From: Pseudanabaena sp. Salubria-1
GTDB lineage: Bacteria > Cyanobacteriota > Cyanobacteriia > Pseudanabaenales > Pseudanabaenaceae
Length of the DNA stretch: 64,000 nucleotides
Assembly: GCA_023336205.1 (NCBI GenBank)
Contig: JALQCR010000008.1
Location: forward strand, 1-64,000
Reading direction: 5' to 3'
The notes under the pieces were generated by a model. It was not told where the DNA came from. It made no database searches and saw nothing but the letters and a program-made list of their open reading frames with translations. The stretch's first letter is position 1. Each line of letters begins with the position of its first letter. A program made the position numbers and the translations under genes. Of the stretch, positions 57,953 to 64,000 are shown one piece after another.

Positions 57953-58795
57953 CTAATCTCGATCTTCTTCGATGCGGCTTGCGCCTTTCTCATAGAGTTT
58001 ACAAATCCCGCGACGACTGTTCTTAATAAAATTGCAGAACAATTGAATATCAGGATTGTTCGCAAATTCAGGATCTGACTCTAGAAATGCGATCGCTTGA
58101 GTACGATTGCGAGCGGAATTATAGATCACTTCATATGCCGAAAGAATTGTCCGTCGGCGTTCGTGCCCGAACCCATTTCGACGTAACCCAAGGCGGTTTA
58201 GACCATACACCATATTTGTATCAACAGCCATGCAATAAGGCGGCACATCCATCCCAAGACGAGTTTGTCCGCGAATCATCGCATAGGAACCGATGCGCGT
58301 GAACTGATGTACAACTGAGTCGCCACCCATAAAGGCATGGTCATGCACTTCTACATAACCCGCTAACAACACATTATTTACTAAAATTACGCGATCGCCG
58401 ATCGTGCAGTTGTGGGCCACATGTGCCCCAGTAAACAATAGATTATCATTACCGATTTTAGTTGCCGAGCCTTCCTTTGTGCCACGATTGACCGTTACGT
58501 ACTCTCGCAACACATTGCGATCGCCAATTTCCACAAAACTAATTGCGCCCTTGTAGGAAGTATCCTGCGGCTCAGAGCCAACGATAGCCCCATAGCCTAT
58601 TTGGTTGTCATTGCCAATCTTGGTATTCCCCGTGATAATGGCTCTTGCCCTAATCTCGCAGCGATCGCCGATTTCTACAAACTCGTCAACAATGACATCA
58701 GCTCCAATGGATGTGCCTTCGCCAATCTTTGCCTTGGGATGCACGATGGCACGGGGATGAATTGTGATATTAGTATTTGGATTGGTGTTTGGCAT
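57953..58795 (-). CDS. lpxA: UDP-N-acetylglucosamine acyltransferase LpxA
   Basis: First acyl transfer of lipid A synthesis. 280 aa, left-handed beta-helix of hexapeptide repeats (IGEGTS, IGDRCE, IGNDNQ units) in the N-terminal two thirds. Catalytic His in LLFTGAHVAHNCTIGD. C-terminal helical domain with GLNRLGLRRNGF. Single gene, followed on the left by the accessory region. Confidence 0.95.
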   Translation of the reverse strand: MPNTNPNTNITIHPRAIVHPKAKIGEGTSIGADVIVDEFVEIGDRCEIRARAIITGNTKIGNDNQIGYGAIVGSEPQDTSYKGAISFVEIGDRNVLREYVTVNRGTKEGSATKIGNDNLLFTGAHVAHNCTIGDRVILVNNVLLAGYVEVHDHAFMGGDSVVHQFTRIGSYAMIRGQTRLGMDVPPYCMAVDTNMVYGLNRLGLRRNGFGHERRRTILSAYEVIYNSARNRTQAIAFLESDPEFANNPDIQLFCNFIKNSRRGICKLYEKGASRIEEDRD

Positions 58796-58923
58796 GGAAA
58801 TAGCGGTCTATAGTCTCTGGGCGCTAGAAAACAACCAATAGTTTATCGCAATCATGAGTTAGCTTTTTTAGTTTTTATAGCAAAGCAAGGGTTATTTACA
58901 GCGCTTTGCGCTCAAAAACAAAC

Positions 58924-58974
58924 CAAGAAAAATTTTGAAAGCGTTGCAAAGCAACGCTTTCAAAATTTTTCTTG
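58924..58974. repeat. Long hairpin between the sensor-kinase fragment and lpxA
   Basis: Arms CAAGAAAAATTTTGAAAGC plus the complement, apex GTTGC-AAA-GCAAC. Shares its outer sequence with 17395-17445. Confidence 0.82.
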
Positions 58975-59007
58975 TGGCTCGATTAATCGACAATTGTTGT
59001 AAGAAAT

Positions 59008-59062
59008 AAATCCCACAATAAAAGTGGCGGTGCGAAGCACCGCCACTTTTATTGTGGGATTT
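59008..59062 (-). terminator. Long hairpin across the stop codon of the response-regulator fragment
   Basis: 26-base perfect arms starting AAATCCCACAATAAAAGTGG, loop GAA. The minus-strand stop at 59049-59051 lies inside the right arm, so the C-terminal residues come from the repeat. Confidence 0.85.
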
Positions 59063-59886
59063 GATTGGTTGCCAAGACCCCTAATTTATATAGTCGGCGC
59101 ACGATTTCTTCGAGTAGTTGCGGGTAACTGTAATTAGTTTTTTGTAGAATTTTTTGTACCGAGCCACTGAGACGGGTGCAGTCTTCATTCGTCAAATCTT
59201 TTGCTGTAATGATAATAATTGGAATTGATGGAGTATCTTGCCGCAACCTCAGCAAATGCATAAACTCAAAGCCATCGATATTGGGCATCATCAAATCGAG
59301 CAAAATTAATTGCGGAATTTTCTGCGTCATCACCTCCAAAGCATCATGTCCGTCTTGAGCCTCAGAGACAATACAATTCTCCTTTTCTAGCATCCGTTTC
59401 AACATTGCTCTAATATTAGAATCATCTTCGATCACCAACACTGAAAGCTCAGACTGTTGCTCAGCACGATATTTCTCAATGATCGTAACAAGGCGATCGC
59501 GATCAATTGGCTTAAATAAATAGTCATTTGCCCCAACCTCGTAGTTCTCATGCTTTTCATCATTAATGGTTAGCAAAATAATTGGAATTCCAGAAGTTAA
59601 AGGCTGTGCCTTTAATTCTTTAAGTACTTCCCATCCACTCATTGAGGGCGTTTGCATATCTAAGATAATGGCATCGGGTAAAATTTGATAGACTAATTGC
59701 ATTCCCTCTTCTGCATTTGAGGATGAGTAGATCGCAACTCCAAGATGATTAAGATAAGACTGAGTAGATTGATGGAGCATCGAATCGCTAGCAATCACTA
59801 AAATAGAAGGATGTTCTTGCTTTGGATTATCTATTTGCTGTGGTGGATGTTTAGTCGAAGTCGATAAACTAGGGGAAGAAGTTTGT
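59049..59886 (-). pseudogene. C-terminal double response-regulator part of a hybrid histidine kinase
   Basis: Two receiver domains in tandem. First: LPDAIILDMQTP with the phospho-acceptor Asp, FKPID; its usual first acidic pair reads ASDS, so metal binding may be weak. Second: VIEDDSN acidic pair, LILLDLMMPN acceptor Asp, ITAKD. The frame ran on from the kinase at 61145-61972 before the IS at 59887-61144 inserted: removing the IS and one TTGT gives KTTPKQGQTSSPSLS in one frame. Confidence 0.9.
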
Positions 59887-61144
59887 CTGAGATCTTGCAC
59901 CATTCAAGAAAAGGGGTTGCAGAAAGAGCAGAAATGTGAAAAAAAGGGCGTAGTAGTAAATTAAATAACGAGCATGGAAAGCATCGTTAAGCACGCCCAA
60001 GGGCTAGTGTATAGTCTTCTGTGTTTGATGCCAAGTGTGTATCAAACAGCAAGTCTCAATGCAATACTAGGACTATTTCTCGAAGCACAAAGGCATCCTT
60101 ATCCAGAACATACACAGATAAAATCAGCGAGTGCACTCAGCCGATTTCTCAATCACTATAACTGGTCAACGAGAGCAGTAATTCGGTCAACACGGCAGGC
60201 TATTTTGGGACAAATCGCCAAGCATCGCCCATCGAAACAAGTGCCATTAAAGATACTGATAGACTTGACTACCCTAGAAAAAAGCGGCAAGTTTTTACAT
60301 TTGAGCAATCCCACCCAAAACGAACCAGACCCATGGGTGAGAATACTAAACGGAAAGCGAGGACTACATCTGGTTGTACTGTATCTGGTCTATGGAGAGT
60401 GGCGCGTACCATGGAGTTTTAGAGTATGGCGCGGCAAAGGATACCCCAGTCCCTCTGACTTAGCTTGTAAGTTATTGGGGACAGTACCCAAGCAACTAAC
60501 CCAAGGCAAGACTGTGATTGTCCTTGCTGATACTGAGTTTAGTACGGTGAAGTTTTTCAATACTGTCCGCGCCAAGACTTGGCGCATCGTTGTCGGTGTA
60601 CGCAACAATCGTAAACTTCAAGATGGCCGTACAGTCAAACAACTTTATCGTCATGGCAAACGTGGACAACAAATTTTGCTAGAAGGGCTAACTCAGCCTT
60701 TGACGATCTCTTGGTTTTGGCTCAAAAGAGCTGATAGTAAACGGGAGTTACGCTTTGTTGTCTCTTCTCATCCTTATTCTGGTGCTTATCTGGTGATGTT
60801 AGGTCGTAAGCGTTGGGCGATTGAGGGATTCTTCAAAACCATCAAACATCGCTTTGGTTTGCATTGTTTTGGGCAATCTACAAAACTTGGTGTTTATCGT
60901 TGGCTTATCCTCTCTCTGCTTGCTTATCTTTTGGCCCATTGGATTGATCAATGGTCGAGTCCTCCTGTCTTGGACTGGAAAGCTACCTGTGATTTGACAC
61001 TTTCCGTTTTATTTCCTTCTGTCCTTTGGTTGAAACTTCTTAGGTATCTCCAAATTAGTGCCGATATTGCTGCTCGTCATGGGTTTGAAATTATTCTCAA
61101 ACCCATTCCTACTTAACTCTTTCAGGAATGGTGCAAGATCTCAG
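59887..61144 (+). mobile_element. IS4-superfamily insertion sequence, copy 2 (1258 bp)
   Basis: Same ends and length as the copy at 14160-15417; 4-base duplication TTGT at 59883-59886 and 61145-61148. It splits the hybrid kinase gene. Confidence 0.95.
59974..61116 (+). CDS. IS4-superfamily DDE transposase, copy 2
   Basis: 380 aa, the same protein as the one at 14247. Intact. The two copies have the same orientation about 45.7 kb apart, bracketing psaA-psaB and other essential genes. Confidence 0.92.
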   Translation: MESIVKHAQGLVYSLLCLMPSVYQTASLNAILGLFLEAQRHPYPEHTQIKSASALSRFLNHYNWSTRAVIRSTRQAILGQIAKHRPSKQVPLKILIDLTTLEKSGKFLHLSNPTQNEPDPWVRILNGKRGLHLVVLYLVYGEWRVPWSFRVWRGKGYPSPSDLACKLLGTVPKQLTQGKTVIVLADTEFSTVKFFNTVRAKTWRIVVGVRNNRKLQDGRTVKQLYRHGKRGQQILLEGLTQPLTISWFWLKRADSKRELRFVVSSHPYSGAYLVMLGRKRWAIEGFFKTIKHRFGLHCFGQSTKLGVYRWLILSLLAYLLAHWIDQWSSPPVLDWKATCDLTLSVLFPSVLWLKLLRYLQISADIAARHGFEIILKPIPT

Positions 61145-61972
61145 TTGTCCTTGTTTTGGCGTGGTTTTAGACGCGCTTTCGCAGTCAATTGGTAAACAGA
61201 TCGTGAAAGTTGAGCCTATTCCCAATTCACTAATTACTGTAATATCACCACTCATCATTTGACAAAGACGATGACTAATGGCAAGCCCTAAACCTGTTCC
61301 ACCATATTGTCTCGTCGTGGAACTATCAGCTTGGTTAAATGGCTGAAACAGTTTTTGCAGATTTTCTGGACTAATTCCTATGCCTGTATCGCTAATCGTG
61401 AAGCAAAAAATTTCTCCTAAAACCGATTTTTTGCGGTTTACCTGGATTTTAATCACACCAGATTTTGTGAATTTACAGGCATTACTTAAAACATTTAAGA
61501 GAACTTGTCTGACTCGCGTCATATCTGCCCGAATTCCCCCAAGTTGCTGATCGCATTCTATCTCTAGATGATTATTGTTTTTGAGTAACAAGGGTTGAAT
61601 TGTTTGACTGGCATCCCATACCAGCATTGGCACATCAAAATCATCGTAATAAATTTCTAATTTACCCGCTTCAATTTTGGTCATATCTAAAATGTCGTTA
61701 ATCAAATCCAGTAGATGCTTGCCAGAGCGATAAATTTTCTGGAGATCATCTTCAAAATCATCCAATCCTAGCAAAGCTGCATCTTCTTGCAACATCTCGC
61801 TATAGCCGATAATCGCATTAAGCGGTGTACGTAATTCATGACTCATATTTGCAACAAAGGTGCTTTTAGTATGATTTGCTTCTAAGGCGCGATCGCGTGC
61901 TAATGCTAATTCATCATTCATCAATCGAAGGGTTTCTTCGTCTCGTTTGCGACGCATCAATATACCTAACTG
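61145..61972 (-). pseudogene. Histidine kinase core, 5' part lost
   Basis: HisKA with the phospho-acceptor His in ANMSHELRTPLNAIIGYSEM, then HATPase boxes: VLSNACKFTKSG (N), SDTGIGISPENL (G1), GGTGLGLAISHRL (G2). The sequence before RRKRDEETLRLMNDELA is missing because an IS1-family copy abuts it. The sensor region is therefore absent, and the receivers are cut off by another IS. Confidence 0.9.
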
Positions 61973-62790
61973 GGTAGTCCTAAAAAGGAAAGGATGTAGG
62001 AAAATATCCAGATAGTTGATACAAAGTAAAGTAATGTCAGAAGCAAGGCCATCCTGTCCATCCTGCCAGTCCGTATCCGTTGTAAAAAACGGCAGTACAC
62101 GACATGGAAAACAAAATTATAAATGTCGGGACTGTGGTCGTCAATTTGTAGAAAATCCACAGTGGCAGAGAGTTTCAGAGCGTACCCAAGACACTTATGA
62201 CCTTCTTGAGAAACTACTACTAGAAAAAATCCCACTAGCTGGAATTGCCAGAGTCCTCAAGGTCTCAGAGAGATGGTTGCAAAGTTACGTCAATCATAAA
62301 TATGAAAACGTTCCTCAGCAGGTGGAGGTAGAACCAAAACCAAAACGCCGTTTGACCATACAGATGGATGAATTGTGGTCTTTTGTGGACGACAAAGGCA
62401 ATAAACAGTGGGTATGGCTTGCCATTGATGCCGAGACTCGTGAAATTGTCGGTTGTTATATAGGCGATCGCACTGGTGAATCAGCTCAGAAGTTATGGGA
62501 ATCGTTGCCTAGCGTCTATCGCCAATGTGCGGTTATTTATACTGACTTCTATTCGTCTTATCCAGTTGTCCTGCACAGCAAACGTCATAGGGCTGTCGGG
62601 AAAGAAACGGGAAAGACCAACTATATTGAGAGATTCAACTGTACGTTACGTCAACGAGTATCAAGACTAGTTAGAAAGACCTTATCTTTTTCTAAGAAAT
62701 TGGAAAATCACATTGGAGCCATTTGGAATTTTATTCATCATTACAACGATTCTTTACCTCCGTGTGCGTCCTTTCCTTTTTAGGACTACC
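61973..62790 (+). mobile_element. IS1-family insertion sequence, intact copy (818 bp)
   Basis: Ends GGTAGTCCTAAAAAGGAAAG and its complement, as in the split copy. The flanks do not match (CCTAACTG left, TGACCAGT right), so it has no target duplication and marks a recombination junction. Confidence 0.95.
62016..62783 (+). CDS. IS1-family transposase
   Basis: 255 aa, single open frame. N-terminal zinc ribbon CPSC...CRDCGRQF, a helix-turn-helix with IPLAGIARVLKVSERW, then the catalytic core with MDELWSFVDDKGNKQWVWL and YTDFYSSYPVV. C-terminal TNYIERFNCTLRQRVSRLVR and ENHIGAIWNFIHHYND. Intact. Confidence 0.92.
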   Translation: MIQSKVMSEARPSCPSCQSVSVVKNGSTRHGKQNYKCRDCGRQFVENPQWQRVSERTQDTYDLLEKLLLEKIPLAGIARVLKVSERWLQSYVNHKYENVPQQVEVEPKPKRRLTIQMDELWSFVDDKGNKQWVWLAIDAETREIVGCYIGDRTGESAQKLWESLPSVYRQCAVIYTDFYSSYPVVLHSKRHRAVGKETGKTNYIERFNCTLRQRVSRLVRKTLSFSKKLENHIGAIWNFIHHYNDSLPPCASFPF

Positions 62791-63340
62791 TGACCAGTAG
62801 CTTAATCTTGCGATAGGTGTTAAAAGGATCGAGAATGCCGACAGTATCGCAAAAACGGAAGCGAGAAGCGCCCCATTGTTCTGCTGAAGCTGCTACTTCT
62901 AATAGGAAATAATCATCGGCTCTGGAGGCATCAGCACCACCAACGGACACATATAAACCGCGATCAAGAGCATAGGCAATACTTTCTTGCAGACGCTTCA
63001 GCACAGTTTCCCGCTTACCGTCAGCCATTAGACCAATTTGCATGTCAGAGACAGGTACAGAAATATGGACGCGCTTTAGTCCACAGGCGATGGAAGCTTG
63101 AATATCAGAGATCGTTGCCCGATTCCAGCCCAGTAATTTTGCTTTGAGCCCTAAGTTATTAATGGCGGCGATCGCTTCGGTTTCTGCCCCACCCATAGCA
63201 GGAATGCCCACTTCTAATTCTTGTACGCCAATGCGATCGAGGAATTTGGCGATTTCGATTTTCTCTTCAATGCTAAACGCTACACCAGCAGCCTGTTCGC
63301 CATCTCTCAAGGTTGTATCGTTAATTTGAATGTCAAGCAT
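62786..63340 (-). pseudogene. nifV: Homocitrate synthase NifV, truncated to its N-terminal half
   Basis: Makes homocitrate for the FeMo cofactor of nitrogenase. The family is about 375-400 aa; only about 183 residues remain, with [18 protein letters not shown] and [13 protein letters not shown]. The frame ends at the IS1-family boundary, two codons into it. The start has GAGGAGG seven bases upstream. It lies downstream of nifK on the same strand. A full copy elsewhere in the genome may supply the function. Confidence 0.93.
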
Positions 63341-63395
63341 GACCTGCCTCCTCTTGCTGTACTTAAAAATTTACTTTCTGCGGCGATCGCCTCTG

Positions 63396-63498
63396 CCCTC
63401 ATCCCCCAACCCCTTCTCCCGCAGGAGAAGGGGAGAAAGAGGTAAGCAATATTTTTTCTTGTTCCCCTCTCCTGCGGGAGAGGGGCTAGGGGTGAGGG
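63396..63498. repeat. GC-rich inverted repeat between nifK and nifV
   Basis: CCCTCATCCCCCAACCCC and TTCTCCCGCAGGAGAAGGGG face CCCCTCTCCTGCGGGAGAGG and GGCTAGGGGTGAGGG across about 30 AT-rich bases. Repeats of this form occur widely in cyanobacterial genomes and are probably non-autonomous elements. Confidence 0.8.
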
Positions 63499-63504
63499 TT
63501 TTAT

Positions 63505-64000
63505 CTAGCGAATCAAGTCGTAGGAAATGTCGGTCTTCGATGGAATGATCGTGTTGCGATCGAGTTCATCGAGGATGGTATTTACAATCCAGTTGAGTAG
63601 ATTGATTGCGCCTTGATAACCGTAGGTCGAATAGCGGTGGAGGTGATGGCGATCGAAGATAGGATAGCCAATGCGTACCAAAGGAGTCTTAGTATCGCGC
63701 CATAGGTACTTACCGTAGGAGTTGCCAATCAAGAGATCCACAGGCTCAGTGAAGAGGAGCGATCGCAAGTGCCATAGATCCTTACCACCCCAGATCGTGG
63801 CATTCTGACCGAAGGGACTCGAATCAAGCAGAGCGCGTAATTCGCCTTCAAAGTTAGCGTTGCTGTTGCTAACGACGATATGAATTGGTTCTGCACCAAC
63901 TTCCAAGAGGAACTGAACTAAACCGATTACCAAGTCAGGATCACCATAGAGGGCAATGCGCTTGCCATGTAACCATGCTTGAGAATCGGTCAGAGCGTCA
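63505..64000 (-). CDS. nifK: Nitrogenase MoFe protein beta chain, 3' part
   Basis: C-terminal 164 residues of NifK; the gene continues past the right edge of the window. Recognised from GKRIALYGDPDLVIGLVQFL, PVDLLIGNSYGKYL and the end FDRHHLHRYSTYGYQGA, which includes the residues that lie near the P cluster and subunit interface. NifK with NifD holds the FeMo cofactor and reduces N2. nifV follows downstream. Confidence 0.97.
   Translation of the reverse strand, partial: DALTDSQAWLHGKRIALYGDPDLVIGLVQFLLEVGAEPIHIVVSNSNANFEGELRALLDSSPFGQNATIWGGKDLWHLRSLLFTEPVDLLIGNSYGKYLWRDTKTPLVRIGYPIFDRHHLHRYSTYGYQGAINLLNWIVNTILDELDRNTIIPSKTDISYDLIR

Overview
The window is cyanobacterial. It carries psaA-psaB for photosystem I, an S13-S11-alpha-L17-TruA-L13-S9 operon, Ycf35- and Ycf46-type proteins, the cyanobacterial form of glutamate-cysteine ligase, nif genes, and very many copies of the HIP1 octamer GCGATCGC. 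A filamentous, non-heterocystous, nitrogen-fixing type such as Pseudanabaena fits best; that assignment is inference. The window is heavily loaded with insertion sequences (IS): ten copies of seven elements cover about 12.1 kb.

Region 1 (1-36.7 kb) is mostly housekeeping: an SLH porin with an in-frame stop, the ribosomal operon, a LabA-like NYN protein, metG, tadA, ilvD, a CDC48-like AAA ATPase, gshA, a DUF3095 protein, guaA, a LipM/LplA-like ligase, rluE, ycf35, ycf46, tal, psaA-psaB, sufE and a glycerol-dehydrogenase-like gene. Only one IS lies here. Most intergenic gaps in this part hold long, gene-specific, near-perfect hairpins with a short apex of the type GC-AAA-GC or GC-GAA-GC. Some are terminators, but others lie between divergent genes or run through stop codons.

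Region 2 (36.8-57.9 kb) is accessory. In order it holds a MazF toxin-antitoxin pair; an EACC1-like gene coupled to a caspase / transmembrane / phosphate-binding-protein-like fusion; a bifunctional putA; a HEPN (Apea-like) gene; DUF29 paralogues; a TdeIII-type restriction-modification pair; and a second MazF pair. The caspase fusion is split by two IS. The HEPN gene is split by three IS, one of which carries a fourth nested inside it. The second antitoxin is split by one IS. In each case, removing the IS and one copy of the target duplication restores one reading frame (689 aa caspase fusion, 76 aa antitoxin); the HEPN gene (434 aa) additionally needs one extra T removed. The area therefore looks like a decaying defence/conflict island in which self-toxic genes were hit while the restriction-modification pair stayed intact.

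Region 3 (57.9-64 kb) holds lpxA, a hybrid sensor kinase split by an IS and lacking its 5' half, and a nif cluster end (nifK 3' part, nifV cut in half). An IS1-family copy without matching target duplications joins the broken kinase to the broken nifV, which marks a genome rearrangement junction.
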